Position numbers and translations under genes: made by a program. The notes beneath the pieces are model-generated. The model was not told the DNA's origin. It searched no databases and saw only the letters and a program-made list of their open reading frames with translations. This document shows, piece by piece, positions 16,580 through 25,569 of a stretch of 64,000 nucleotides of DNA (position 1 is the stretch's first letter; each line of letters starts with the position of its first letter). Location: NCBI GenBank assembly GCA_946998225.1, contig CAMPYH010000001.1:186001-250000 (forward strand), written 5' to 3'. The DNA comes from an uncultured Clostridiaceae bacterium (GTDB lineage Bacteria; Bacillota; Clostridia; TANB77; CAG-508).

Positions 16580-16604
16580 AACTACCGACCAACCACTGAC
16601 CAAA
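16580..16604 (-). repeat. Tandem TTGGTC motif near tRNA-Thr
   Basis: The minus strand reads TTTGGTCAGTGG followed by TTGGTCGGTAG and TT. It is nearly identical to 15486-15509 and related to the exact tandem repeat at 5032-5055. Confidence 0.55.
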
Positions 16605-16647
16605 TCTTTTAAATATTTATATATCAATGGTTTGTAGTGTTATATTA

Positions 16648-16723
16648 TGGAGCCACTGATCAGAATCGAACTGATGACCTACTGATTACAAGTCAGTTGC
16701 TCTGCCATCTGAGCTACAGTGGC
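16648..16723 (-). tRNA. tRNA-Thr (TGT)
   Basis: Acceptor GCCACTG/CAGTGGC, anticodon loop CTTGTAA (anticodon TGT), T-arm AGTTCGATTCT, discriminator T and encoded CCA on the minus strand. Confidence 0.95.
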
Positions 16724-16725
16724 GA

Positions 16726-16800
16726 TGGTGACCCCTACGGGAATCGAACCCATGTCTCCGCCGTGAAAGGGCGATGTCTTAACCGCTTGACCAAGGGGCC
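16726..16800 (-). tRNA. tRNA-Glu (TTC)
   Basis: Acceptor GGCCCCT/AGGGGTC (one G-U pair), anticodon loop CTTTCAC (anticodon TTC), T-arm GGTTCGATTCC and encoded CCA on the minus strand. It is 2 bp from tRNA-Thr. Confidence 0.95.
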
Positions 16801-16823
16801 AGAATACAAGCTTACGCTTGTAT

Positions 16824-16899
16824 TGGTGAGCTATCCGCGACTCGAACGCGGGACAACTTGATTAAAAGTCAAGTGCTCTACCACCTGAGCTAATAGCCC
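16824..16899 (-). tRNA. tRNA-Lys (TTT)
   Basis: Acceptor GGGCTAT/ATAGCTC with one mismatch-type pair, anticodon loop CTTTTAA (anticodon TTT), T-arm CGTTCGAGTCG and encoded CCA on the minus strand. It is the first gene of the Lys-Glu-Thr operon. A small ACAAGC/GCTTGT inverted repeat sits between it and tRNA-Glu. Confidence 0.94.
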
Positions 16900-16912
16900 A
16901 TAATATACAAAA

Positions 16913-16941
16913 ACTATACAATATAATTTTTGTAATGTCAA
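16913..16941 (-). promoter_or_regulatory. Promoter of the tRNA-Lys-Glu-Thr operon
   Basis: On the minus strand TTGACA (16936-16941 complement) and TATAGT (16913-16918 complement) have a 17-bp spacer. The -35 lies in a perfect 16-bp palindrome, TGTCAATT/AATTGACA (16936-16951). Confidence 0.85.
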
Positions 16942-16989
16942 TTAATTGACAAAAAAATATTCTTAAAATTAAGAACAATTATATTATAG

Positions 16990-17070
16990 AGATTAAGCAG
17001 ACTTTTGTCAATGCTTTTTATTATTTTTATTTAAAATTAAGAAACTTTACATTTAGTCTGCTTGTAATCT
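16990..17070. repeat. Inverted repeat upstream of rny
   Basis: AGATTAAGCAGACT (16990-17003) is the reverse complement of AGTCTGCTTGTAATCT (17055-17070) apart from a 2-base gap. The arms are 51 bp apart. A further palindrome, TTCTTAA/TTAAGAA, lies at 16960-16975. These could be regulator sites or RNA structure between divergent promoters. Confidence 0.5.
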
Positions 17071-17074
17071 TTAA

Positions 17075-17103
17075 TTGACATAAAATAGTAAAAAGTATAA
17101 GAT
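17075..17103 (+). promoter_or_regulatory. Candidate promoter of rny
   Basis: TTGACA at 17075-17080, 17-bp spacer, then TAAGAT at 17098-17103. A shorter-spaced TATAAG at 17096 is the alternative -10. Confidence 0.6.
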
Positions 17104-17187
17104 TTAATTAGTGTATACCACTAAAACCGTAATGATTGTATTAAATATGAATATATAATTGTACATTGAAAAAAGATAGGAGTAGAA

Positions 17188-18888
17188 ATGGATTTTAAAA
17201 TATTAATTTCTATTTTATTAACATTTTTATTATCTGCTGTTGTGTATATACCTATAGGTTTTTTTATTAGAAAGAAAAAAGAAAAAGAGCTTAGAGGAAT
17301 AGCTGAAAAAGAAGCTGAAAGAATTACTAAAGAAGCAAAAGAAAAAGCAAATAATATTTTAGAAGATGCTAAAAGAGAATCAGCAAACTATATTACACAA
17401 AATGAGTTGAATTTAAAAGAACAAGCATTAAAATTAAAGACAGATATAGAGAATGAAATAAAAGAGAGAAGATCAGAAGTAGTTATACAAGAAAAACGTA
17501 TAATTAAAAGAGAAGAACAATTAGACAGAAGAGAAGATAGAATAAGAGAAGAAATAGAAAAAGTTCATGAGCGTGAAGACGTATTAGATAAAAGAGAACA
17601 AGAAATAGAAATTTTTGAACAAAAACAATATGAAGAATTACAAAGAATTTCAAAATTAAATGAAGAAGAAGCTAAAAAAGAGCTTTTAGAAAAATTAGAT
17701 AAAGAATTAACTGCTGAAAAAGCACAGTTAATAGAAAAACAAATAAATGATATTAAAAAGAATGTAGATAAAGAAGCTAAAAACTTAATCAGTACAGCGA
17801 TTGAAAGATGTGCTGCAGATCATACATCAGAATCAACGATAACAGTTGTATTTTTACCAAATGATGAAGTTAAAGGAAAGATTATCGGTAGAGAAGGTAG
17901 AAATATTAGAACACTAGAACTTCTAACAGGTGTTAACTTTATAATAGATGACACACCAGAAGCTATAACAATATCAGCTTTTGACCCTGTAAGAAGAGAA
18001 GTTGCAAGAGTTGCACTTGAAAAATTAATTGAAGATGGAAGAATTCATCCAGCAAAAATAGAGGAATTTGTAGAAAAAGCAATACAAGAGGTAACAGATA
18101 CAATTTATGAAGAAGGTGAAAGAGCAATTTTAGAAACAGGTGTTGAAGACCTTCCAGAAGAGATAGTTGTTAATCTAGGAAAATTAAAATATAGAACTAG
18201 TTATGGACAAAATGTTTTAACACACTCAATAGAAGTATCAATAATTGCAAAAAGTATGGCTAATATGCTTGGAGTAGATGCAAATAAGGCTGCACTTGCA
18301 GGTCTTTTACATGATATTGGAAAAGCGTTAGATCATGAAGCGAATACAGTAGGAACACATGTAAGTTTAGGAATGGAACTTCTAAAAAAATACATTCATG
18401 ACGATGTTGTTTTAAATGCTGTTGAAGCACACCATGGTGATGTAGAACCTGAAAGTGTTATTGCAGTATTAGTTAAGGCTGCTGATGCTATTTCAGCTTC
18501 ACGTCCTGGAGCTAGAAGAGATGATTTTGAACAATATATTAAGAGACTTGAAAGTCTTGAAAAGATTGCAACAAGTTTTGATGGAGTAAATAAGGCTTAT
18601 GCTATTCAAGCGGGTAGAGAATTAAGACTTATTGTTGATCCTGAAAAAACACAAGATGCAGAAATGACAGTACTTGCAAGAAATGTAGCTGAAAAAGTAG
18701 AAAACGAAGTTGCATTCCCTGGACAAATAAAAGTAACTATAATTAGAGAAAAAAGATGTCAGGATTTTGCAAAGCAATCTAAAGTAAATAGAAATGATGA
18801 TGAAATAAAAATACAAGATGAAATAATAAAAGTTAAAAATCAAAAAGAAAATAAAACTTCAAATGAAAATCAAAAAAATAAAGAATAA
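17188..18888 (+). CDS. rny: Ribonuclease Y
   Basis: A membrane-bound endoribonuclease that starts mRNA decay in Gram-positive bacteria. The 566-aa product has an N-terminal transmembrane helix (residues 4-27) and a long charged coiled coil (to about residue 200). It continues with a KH domain with IIGREGRNIRTLE and an HD phosphohydrolase domain with THSIEVS and LLHDIGKALDHE, which hold the metal ligands. The length is slightly above the usual ~520 aa because of a charged C-terminal tail. RBS ATAGGAG. It is followed by a terminator. Confidence 0.97.
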   Translation: MDFKILISILLTFLLSAVVYIPIGFFIRKKKEKELRGIAEKEAERITKEAKEKANNILEDAKRESANYITQNELNLKEQALKLKTDIENEIKERRSEVVIQEKRIIKREEQLDRREDRIREEIEKVHEREDVLDKREQEIEIFEQKQYEELQRISKLNEEEAKKELLEKLDKELTAEKAQLIEKQINDIKKNVDKEAKNLISTAIERCAADHTSESTITVVFLPNDEVKGKIIGREGRNIRTLELLTGVNFIIDDTPEAITISAFDPVRREVARVALEKLIEDGRIHPAKIEEFVEKAIQEVTDTIYEEGERAILETGVEDLPEEIVVNLGKLKYRTSYGQNVLTHSIEVSIIAKSMANMLGVDANKAALAGLLHDIGKALDHEANTVGTHVSLGMELLKKYIHDDVVLNAVEAHHGDVEPESVIAVLVKAADAISASRPGARRDDFEQYIKRLESLEKIATSFDGVNKAYAIQAGRELRLIVDPEKTQDAEMTVLARNVAEKVENEVAFPGQIKVTIIREKRCQDFAKQSKVNRNDDEIKIQDEIIKVKNQKENKTSNENQKNKE

Positions 18889-18907
18889 TAAAAAATATAA
18901 TATTATG

Positions 18908-18933
18908 AAAGAGGCCTAGCCTCTTTTATTTTA
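18908..18933 (+). terminator. Intrinsic terminator after rny
   Basis: Perfect stem AAAGAGGC/GCCTCTTT with loop CTA, then TATTTTA. Confidence 0.88.
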
Positions 18934-18974
18934 GATATTTTTAAGATAGTATATTTAGAAGAAAAGGAAAGAAT

Positions 18975-19244
18975 ATGTTAATTTTTTTAAAAATAATTTT
19001 AATAATAAATATATTAAGCGTTATTGTTTTTGCGATAGATAAAATAGCGTCTGTAAATAAAACATCAAGAGTTTCTGAAGAAATACTTTTAACAATAAGT
19101 ATTTTTGGAGGAGCCATAGGATCAGCTATAGGTATGCTACTTTTTCATCATAAAACAAATAAAAAAAGATTCACAAAAATAATTCCAATATGTGCTGTAA
19201 TATATTTAATAGTTATTACTTATATTGTTTTTAAAATTAATTAA
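18975..19244 (+). CDS. DUF1294 family small membrane protein
   Basis: An 89-aa protein with three hydrophobic segments. The DUF1294 pattern is clear: FAIDKIASVNKTSRVSEEILL, then FGGAIGSAIGMLLFHHKTNK with its conserved GG and HKT. Function of the family is unknown. The next gene, thioredoxin reductase, starts 15 bp downstream, so the two are likely co-transcribed. Confidence 0.85.
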   Translation: MLIFLKIILIINILSVIVFAIDKIASVNKTSRVSEEILLTISIFGGAIGSAIGMLLFHHKTNKKRFTKIIPICAVIYLIVITYIVFKIN

Positions 19245-19259
19245 AATTGAAAGGTGAGT

Positions 19260-20189
19260 ATGAAAGAAGTATTAGATTTATTAATAATTGGAGCAGGTCC
19301 TGCTGGATTAACAGCAGCAATATATGCATCAAGAACATGGATGAATTTCAAGATAATAGATAAAATGGGAGTAGGCGGACAAGTTGTAAAAGCAGATATG
19401 ATAGAAAATTATCCCGGAGTTGGAAAAATATCTGGAATTGATTTGGCGCTAAAGTATGCTGATCATTTAAATGATTTGGGAGTAAAAGTTGAATACGAAG
19501 AAGCTGCTAAAATAGAGGAAAGAGAAGAAAACGGAGAAAAAATTTTTTCTGTTATTACAAAATCAAATAAAGAATATTTAACTAAAAAAATAATAATTGC
19601 AACAGGAGTGGTTCCTAGAAAACTTGGAATAGACAAAGAAGAATTTTTCACAGGAAAAGGTATTTCATACTGTACAACTTGTGATGGTTTCTTTTATAAA
19701 GATAAAACAGTAGCAATAGTGGGAAGCGGGAAAACAGCAGTTTCAAGTGCAATATATTTATCTCAAATAGCTAAGAAAGTTTATATTATAAACAGAGGTG
19801 AAACTTTTTATAATGAAGATCAAGATGTAAAAACTATAAAAGAAATGGAAAATATAGAAATAAAATATAATTCAGAAATTGAAAAACTTCTAGGGACAGA
19901 AAAGCTTGAAGAAATTTTAATTAAAAATAATGAAACAAATGAAGAAGAAAAAATTACATTAGATGGATTATTTGTTCTAATTGGAAATTTACCTAATTCC
20001 GAGTTTGCAAAAGATAAGATAGAAGTTTGTAGAAAAAATGAAATATATACAAATCAAGAATTAGAAACTACACAACTTGGAATCTATGCAATAGGTGATG
20101 TAAGACAAAAATATGTAAGGCAAATAGTTACTGCTATGTCAGATGCAGCAATTGTTATTGAAAACCTACAAAAAACTAAAAAACAATAG
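19260..20189 (+). CDS. trxB: Thioredoxin reductase-like flavoprotein
   Basis: A 309-aa low-molecular-weight thioredoxin reductase fold. The FAD motif is GAGPAGLTAAIYAS near the N-terminus, the redox-active dithiol is CTTC in YCTTCDGFF, and the C-terminal FAD motif is GIYAIGDVR. The dinucleotide site reads GSGKTA instead of GGGDSA, and the HRR triad that normally binds the NADPH phosphate reads INRG. The electron donor may therefore not be NADPH; ferredoxin-dependent flavin thioredoxin reductases of Clostridia are one known case. The start at 19260 has AAAGGTG before it. A GTG at 19254 is less likely. Confidence 0.88.
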   Translation: MKEVLDLLIIGAGPAGLTAAIYASRTWMNFKIIDKMGVGGQVVKADMIENYPGVGKISGIDLALKYADHLNDLGVKVEYEEAAKIEEREENGEKIFSVITKSNKEYLTKKIIIATGVVPRKLGIDKEEFFTGKGISYCTTCDGFFYKDKTVAIVGSGKTAVSSAIYLSQIAKKVYIINRGETFYNEDQDVKTIKEMENIEIKYNSEIEKLLGTEKLEEILIKNNETNEEEKITLDGLFVLIGNLPNSEFAKDKIEVCRKNEIYTNQELETTQLGIYAIGDVRQKYVRQIVTAMSDAAIVIENLQKTKKQ

Positions 20190-20270
20190 TCTATAAAACC
20201 ACAATTACCTTGAAATTATATATGTAAATAGATATAATTAAAAATAATAATTCTTGAAAATGAGGTAAAA

Positions 20271-20801
20271 ATGAATGATATAATTCCTGATGAGGACAAA
20301 ATAGCATATTCAGAAATTCTTTATCTTCTTGGTACTATGGATCAAAATTATGTACATAAAATACCTAGAGATTTGATAGACTTTTTTAATGAGGTGAGTC
20401 TTAAAGGATATAAAGTAGAAATAAAAGATAATTTACCAAAATATACCGAAAACTTTAAACCATATACTATAGATTTGTTTAATGTTTTGAATTTAAATTT
20501 TTGGTGTGAAGATGAAAAAGAAAAACAAGATGCAATTACTTATCTTTTAGATAAGCCTGTTGAATTTAAATTAAATGAACAAATGGGAATTGCAAAGGGT
20601 ACAGGTGGAAATTATTTTCAAGAAATACTAGAGAATCAAAAACAAGAAGAAATAACTATAGATAATTTTAAAAAAGAATTTGAGGAAGTAGTTAAACAAA
20701 GAGAAGAAAAAAAACAAGAAGAATTAGAAAAAGCAAAAGATAAAGCAGAAAAAAAAGAGAATTTTTTTCAGAAAATAAAAAAACGTTTTAATAAGGATTA
20801 G
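20271..20801 (+). CDS. KIP-motif hypothetical protein with charged C-terminal helix
   Basis: A 176-aa cytosolic protein. Residues 1-95 share their plan with the 146-aa protein at 6142-6582 (KIPRDLIDFF ... VLNLNFWCEDE). The last ~65 residues are an E/K-rich coiled coil ending in a basic patch (IKKRFNKD). The RBS is GAGG. It opens a tightly packed module with the membrane protein, the TadZ-like protein and the GAF-GGDEF-like protein. Function is unknown. Confidence 0.75.
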   Translation: MNDIIPDEDKIAYSEILYLLGTMDQNYVHKIPRDLIDFFNEVSLKGYKVEIKDNLPKYTENFKPYTIDLFNVLNLNFWCEDEKEKQDAITYLLDKPVEFKLNEQMGIAKGTGGNYFQEILENQKQEEITIDNFKKEFEEVVKQREEKKQEELEKAKDKAEKKENFFQKIKKRFNKD

Positions 20802-20803
20802 TG

Positions 20804-21487
20804 ATGGCGGTAGAAGAAAAAAACTCAAAAAGCAAGGTAACCATTATAAGGATAATCGTTGCTTTAATAATAATCATTATTGCACTTTCAGTTTTGTCTA
20901 CAATGCTTAGTAAATTCAAAAAAGAAAGACAATTACAAAAAAGCACTGAATACAGAAGTGAAAGCAGTAATCAATATGTTAAAAGGCAAAGAGAATCGCA
21001 AAATGGTGCCTATGATATTGGTGAGATAGACATACCAGATTTATTTGGTACAAGAGTGCCAATCGTAACAGAAGAAAGAAATAGAAATATACAAAATACA
21101 GAAAAAAATAAAAATATTAATAAAAATACAAAAGAAAAAACAATAACAGAAAGAGAAAATAGTAATAATATTTTACCAAAACCAAACAAAAGTGTTGAAG
21201 AATTAAGAAAGCAAACTTTAAATGAAAAAGATAAGCTTTTAAAAAAATATAATAATCAAAAAATAGCTAAAAACATTTTTGTTATAAAAATGATTCAAAG
21301 AATTACGTTTCCAATCTTAATATCAATTTTTATACTTTCATATATTTATGAAATTGCATTTGGATTAAGAGCAAAGAAAAATTGGAAACATGGATTAAAA
21401 ATAAGAATCATTACAATTATATTATTACTTATTACTCAAGTGTTACCATACACATATTTTGTTATTATTAAAAATTGGGGGAATTAA
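20804..21487 (+). CDS. Bitopic membrane protein of unknown function
   Basis: A 227-aa protein with one N-terminal transmembrane segment (about residues 13-35), a charged N/K/E-rich middle of about 120 residues, and two C-terminal hydrophobic segments (about 165-185 and 198-220). No domain is recognised. A GTG at 20801 overlaps the upstream stop; ATG 20804 is the more likely start. Its stop overlaps the next ATG (TAATG), so it is translationally coupled to the TadZ-like gene and may be its membrane partner. Confidence 0.75.
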   Translation: MAVEEKNSKSKVTIIRIIVALIIIIIALSVLSTMLSKFKKERQLQKSTEYRSESSNQYVKRQRESQNGAYDIGEIDIPDLFGTRVPIVTEERNRNIQNTEKNKNINKNTKEKTITERENSNNILPKPNKSVEELRKQTLNEKDKLLKKYNNQKIAKNIFVIKMIQRITFPILISIFILSYIYEIAFGLRAKKNWKHGLKIRIITIILLLITQVLPYTYFVIIKNWGN

Positions 21488-24180
21488 TGAAAGTATTATT
21501 TGCAGTTAGTAATGAAAATATTTCAGAAGCAATAATAAAAAGATATAAAGAAAAATATAATGAATTAATAACATACAAAAATGTATATTATTTTAATGCA
21601 ATAATAAAAGAGCTGCAAACTAATTGCACATATGACAGAATAGTAATAAGTGAAGATCTAGAAGTTTTTTCTAGTTCTAATGAACTTTCAATAGATAAAT
21701 TTTTATTAAATAAGTTAAGTAGAATTATAGACGAAGGAAAAAATCCACAAGCTCAAAATACTCCAATAGTATTTATTTCTAGTGAAAAAAGAGAATTTGG
21801 ATCAGATCAATTAAAAGAATATTATAATCTTGGACTTTATGATGCATTAATTGGTAATGATAGAACAATAACAAAAATATGCGAATTATTAAAAAATCCA
21901 AGAACTAAAGAAGATGCTTTAAAATACTATAAAATAGAAGACGATTCTAAAAAACAAACAGTAGATAATAATCCTGTAAGTACAACAGAAATAAAAAATA
22001 TTTTAAGATTTTATAGGGGTATATCAAATAATCCTGAAAGATATTCAGATACATTTGATAGAATTGTTGTTCAATATAATGATGAACAATTAAAATATAT
22101 TATTCAAAAATTACCAATGACTGTAAAAATAGTTTTAGAACAACAAAACCAAAACTATAGAAATTTAATGGTAGGAAAATCTACTGAATCAAAAATAATT
22201 ATTTCAAACGAAGTAAAAATGAATGAACAAAAAGCAGAAGAAACAAAAGATATAAAACCACAAGAAAATATAAATACAAATGTAGATTTAAGTGAAAATA
22301 AAAATGAAAATGTGAATTTGAACGAAAATAATGCTAATAAAAAAGATGAAGCTCAAGTTGAAACAAAAAAAGAAGAGCCAAAAGCACAAATAGTAGAAAA
22401 AACTGAAGTAAAAGAAGAAAATGTAGGAAAAAATACAGATTCTAATTCACAAGATATATTAGCGGAATTTAGAGAACAATTAGAAAATACAAGTGTAGAA
22501 GCTGGAGAGTTAAATAATAATCCATTTAACTTAGGATCAGATAAAGAAGAAACTAAAATAAAAGAAGAAGTTCAAGAAGAACCAAAAGAAATTCAAGAAG
22601 AAAAAGTTGAAGAAACAAAAGCACCTGAAGAAGCTAAAGAGATTGAAGAAAATATTAATTTGTCTGAAACAGATGATTTAATAGGAAATATAGATTATTT
22701 AAAAGAAGAAAAAGAAAAACAAGAACAAGCAGAACAAAAAGAGATTGGATACCAAAATAATGTCGAAATAAAAGCAGAATCTAATATAGATATAGACAAT
22801 TTAAAAAATATAAATCAAGTAGATAATAAAACATATAAAATTCCACAACTTGAAGAATACAAAGGTCCTAATAAAAAAATAGTAAGTTTTGTAGGAACTT
22901 CTAAAAATGGAACATCGTTTTTAGTTAATTCAGTTGGAATGCTTTTATCATCAGTAGGATTTAATGTTGCAATACTTGATATGACAACAAACAGAAATAG
23001 TTATTATATAGCAACAGCATCAGATAAAGAATTAAAAAATAAAGCTTCAAACTGTTTTGAACAACTTCAAAAAGGCATAGCTGATGGAATAAGCATATCT
23101 AAAACACTTACTGTATATACATCAGAACCAGATAATGGAAAGATATATACCGATGCAGAAAGTATGTATAAAACACTTTTAACTGAGCATGATTTAATTT
23201 TAGTAGATACAGATTTTAATACTAATTTTGGATTTTTTGCCGGTTCAAATGAAATCTTTTTAGTACAAAGTTTAGATATATTAACTATGCAAACATTAAC
23301 AAGATTTTTAAAAGAATTAAAAGATGAAAATCTAATTAATAATGACAATATAAAAATAGTTATAAATAAAGAAATGCCGTTAAAAGGTGTTTCAAGAAAA
23401 ATTATAATTGGAGGAATTTCAACATATAATAATCCTTCAATGTCATATATGACAAAATTATTTGATAGAGATAAGGTAATTTCATGTGCTATACCTTTTG
23501 ATCAAGTAGTATATCAAAATTATCTTGAGAATATTATTTATTGTAAATATGATATTTCTGGATATCCGAAAAAATTCATAGAAAACCTTAAAATATTAGT
23601 GGGTCTTGTATATCCAAGATATAAAAATGGAAATCAAATAAATGAAAGAACAGAAGTATTAGATAATAATTTAAATATGGAAGATGGTAAGTTTCATTCA
23701 TTTGATACTAATCCTAATTCAAACCCAAACCAAAATATAAATTTGAATATGAATATGAATTCGAATGTACAAAATAATATACCTAATGAAAATAAATATA
23801 TAGATCCTAATATTCAAAATAATATACAAAATCCTATGAAAAATAATATGAATTCAATGGACATGGGTGGTTTTTACGGATTTAAACATAGACAACCTGG
23901 ACAAAATTACCAAGTAGATGCAAATTTTGGTAATAATGAATATGATTTTGAAACAAGATATAATTGGAATAATACAAATAATATCGAATATAATTATAGT
24001 CCAAATCAAAATTCAGGAACTATTCCAAGACGTGTAAACAATTATAAATATTATGAACAAAATCCAAATATGTTTGAATATTCTGGATTAAATAATGAAG
24101 ATATGGAAGAAGATAAAAAGTTTTCAGGAAAAATAGCTGATTCACTAAAGAAAATGAGAGAAAAATTTACCAAGTTTTAA
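21487..24180 (+). CDS. TadZ/CpaE-like protein with receiver-like N-terminus and degenerate ParA/MinD ATPase domain
   Basis: An 897-aa protein. Residues 1-150 look like a receiver-type alpha/beta fold. Residues 240-440 are low-complexity E/K/N. From about 460 comes a ParA/MinD-type domain: the P-loop reads GTSKNGTS (about 470-477) without either of the two lysines of a deviant Walker A motif. The switch region LDMTTNRNS lacks the second Asp, and Walker B is LILVDTDFN. The remaining ~190 residues are N/P/M-rich and end in a basic helix. TadZ proteins position pilus or secretion machines and are known to have atypical P-loops. Start 21487 follows GGGGGAA; the in-frame TTG upstream is rejected. 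Confidence 0.7.
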   Translation: MKVLFAVSNENISEAIIKRYKEKYNELITYKNVYYFNAIIKELQTNCTYDRIVISEDLEVFSSSNELSIDKFLLNKLSRIIDEGKNPQAQNTPIVFISSEKREFGSDQLKEYYNLGLYDALIGNDRTITKICELLKNPRTKEDALKYYKIEDDSKKQTVDNNPVSTTEIKNILRFYRGISNNPERYSDTFDRIVVQYNDEQLKYIIQKLPMTVKIVLEQQNQNYRNLMVGKSTESKIIISNEVKMNEQKAEETKDIKPQENINTNVDLSENKNENVNLNENNANKKDEAQVETKKEEPKAQIVEKTEVKEENVGKNTDSNSQDILAEFREQLENTSVEAGELNNNPFNLGSDKEETKIKEEVQEEPKEIQEEKVEETKAPEEAKEIEENINLSETDDLIGNIDYLKEEKEKQEQAEQKEIGYQNNVEIKAESNIDIDNLKNINQVDNKTYKIPQLEEYKGPNKKIVSFVGTSKNGTSFLVNSVGMLLSSVGFNVAILDMTTNRNSYYIATASDKELKNKASNCFEQLQKGIADGISISKTLTVYTSEPDNGKIYTDAESMYKTLLTEHDLILVDTDFNTNFGFFAGSNEIFLVQSLDILTMQTLTRFLKELKDENLINNDNIKIVINKEMPLKGVSRKIIIGGISTYNNPSMSYMTKLFDRDKVISCAIPFDQVVYQNYLENIIYCKYDISGYPKKFIENLKILVGLVYPRYKNGNQINERTEVLDNNLNMEDGKFHSFDTNPNSNPNQNINLNMNMNSNVQNNIPNENKYIDPNIQNNIQNPMKNNMNSMDMGGFYGFKHRQPGQNYQVDANFGNNEYDFETRYNWNNTNNIEYNYSPNQNSGTIPRRVNNYKYYEQNPNMFEYSGLNNEDMEEDKKFSGKIADSLKKMREKFTKF

Positions 24181-24197
24181 ATAAAAAAAGGAGAATA

Positions 24198-25292
24198 ATG
24201 TTACAAGTTATAATAGGTCTAGAATTAATAGCTATAATATATTTAGTTATATATAATATAAAAATTAAAAATAAATCAAAAGAAATAAAAAGCACAATTT
24301 TAAGAGTTGAAGAATTAAGTGTAACTAGAGATATATTAAATATTGCTGGAAAAAATATAGACTATAAGTCAAAATTTGAGGAAATAAATGAATACATATT
24401 AGATAAAACTAAAGTAGCATATTCTAGTATTGTTTTAAAAGAAAAAACAAGTACTGAAATACTTGCAACTAATATTGATGAAAAAAGAAAAAAAGAACTA
24501 TTAGAATATTGGAATAAAGAGCCTTTTTCATCATCATTAGATAAAGATGAAATAGTAAATTTAAAAAAAGATAAAAGTAATGAATTGGAATATCAAGAAG
24601 TAGAAACAGATATAATGTCAGCTATGTTTATTCCAATAGTAAAAGATAAATCATTACTTGGATACTGGCTAATTGAGGATACAAATATAAATAGATTATC
24701 AAATATGGACTTAAAGGTAATAAACACTATAAAAGAAACACTTATTGAAATAATCAAAATATCTTCATATCAATCAGCATTTGAAATATTAACAAGAGAT
24801 GATGAATTTACAGAACTTAAAACAAGAGAATATTTATTCGGAGAATATAAAAATCTTTTGGATAAATTTGATGAATCTTCAGTATTTATGCTTAAAATAA
24901 ATAATTTAAGAGAAATAAATAAAAAATTTGGAAGAGAAAAAGGAAATGAAACTATAACAAAAGTTTCAAAGGTTTTAAAAAAATATATTCAAAATGATTC
25001 AAAAGCAGTAAGATATTTTGGACCTAAAATAGTATTTGTAATACCAAATACAAAGAAAATAAATATGAGTTTTACTGAAGACGAATTATTGCAAAGTTTG
25101 GAAATAAGAGATATATTAAATGAACTAAATAATATTGAAATTAAGAAAAATTTCATATTTAAAATAAAACCAGAAATAAACATTGCATGGAGTACATATC
25201 AAAAAAATACAAGACTTCATGTTCTTACAGATAATTTAGAAAAAACATTAGACGACACAAAAGAAAAAAATGAAATAATTAAATGTAATTAA
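24198..25292 (+). CDS. Membrane-anchored GAF protein with degenerate GGDEF domain
   Basis: A 364-aa protein with an N-terminal transmembrane helix (residues 2-20). A GAF-like domain spans about 45-190 and a GGDEF-fold domain about 215-350 (SSVFMLKINNLREINKKFGR). At the active-site turn the sequence is RYFGPKIVFVIP (about 272-283) where active cyclases have RYGGDEF. It is therefore almost certainly not a diguanylate cyclase and probably acts as a sensor or scaffold. It lies 17 bp behind the TadZ-like gene. Confidence 0.75.
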   Translation: MLQVIIGLELIAIIYLVIYNIKIKNKSKEIKSTILRVEELSVTRDILNIAGKNIDYKSKFEEINEYILDKTKVAYSSIVLKEKTSTEILATNIDEKRKKELLEYWNKEPFSSSLDKDEIVNLKKDKSNELEYQEVETDIMSAMFIPIVKDKSLLGYWLIEDTNINRLSNMDLKVINTIKETLIEIIKISSYQSAFEILTRDDEFTELKTREYLFGEYKNLLDKFDESSVFMLKINNLREINKKFGREKGNETITKVSKVLKKYIQNDSKAVRYFGPKIVFVIPNTKKINMSFTEDELLQSLEIRDILNELNNIEIKKNFIFKIKPEINIAWSTYQKNTRLHVLTDNLEKTLDDTKEKNEIIKCN

Positions 25293-25308
25293 AATAGGAG
25301 GAAGATTT

Positions 25309-25569
25309 ATGGTTACAGATAAAACAGTATTTTTTAATCCAGATAAGAAAACAGATGATGAATTAAAAAAAGAAAGATACAATAAAGTTGTAGAAGTGTA
25401 TAAAGCTCTAGTAGAAAAGGGATATGATCCAGTTAATCAATTAGTAGGATTTTTAATTAGCGATGATCCTACATATATTACTAACTATAAAGAAGCTAGA
25501 AATATTATCTCTGAAATTGAAAGAGATGAATTATTAGAAGATATGATTAGAAAGTATTTAGAAATATAA
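25309..25569 (+). CDS. ireB: IreB family regulator (UPF0297)
   Basis: An 86-aa protein matching the small UPF0297/YrzL/IreB family from end to end (KVVEVYKALVEKGYDPVNQL, then GYLISDDPTYIT-type GFLISDDPTYIT). In Enterococcus, IreB is a substrate of the PASTA kinase IreK and affects cephalosporin resistance. The ireB-yqgF-DUF1292 order here is the usual Bacillota arrangement. RBS AGGAGG. Its stop overlaps the yqgF start. Confidence 0.93.
   Translation: MVTDKTVFFNPDKKTDDELKKERYNKVVEVYKALVEKGYDPVNQLVGFLISDDPTYITNYKEARNIISEIERDELLEDMIRKYLEI

Noticed and set aside
16637..16861. 74-codon plus-strand ORF
   Set aside because: It covers three minus-strand tRNA genes; its sequence is just the complement of their conserved arms.
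24198..25292. Active diguanylate cyclase
   Set aside because: The GGDEF signature is replaced by FGPKI-type residues, so catalysis is very unlikely.
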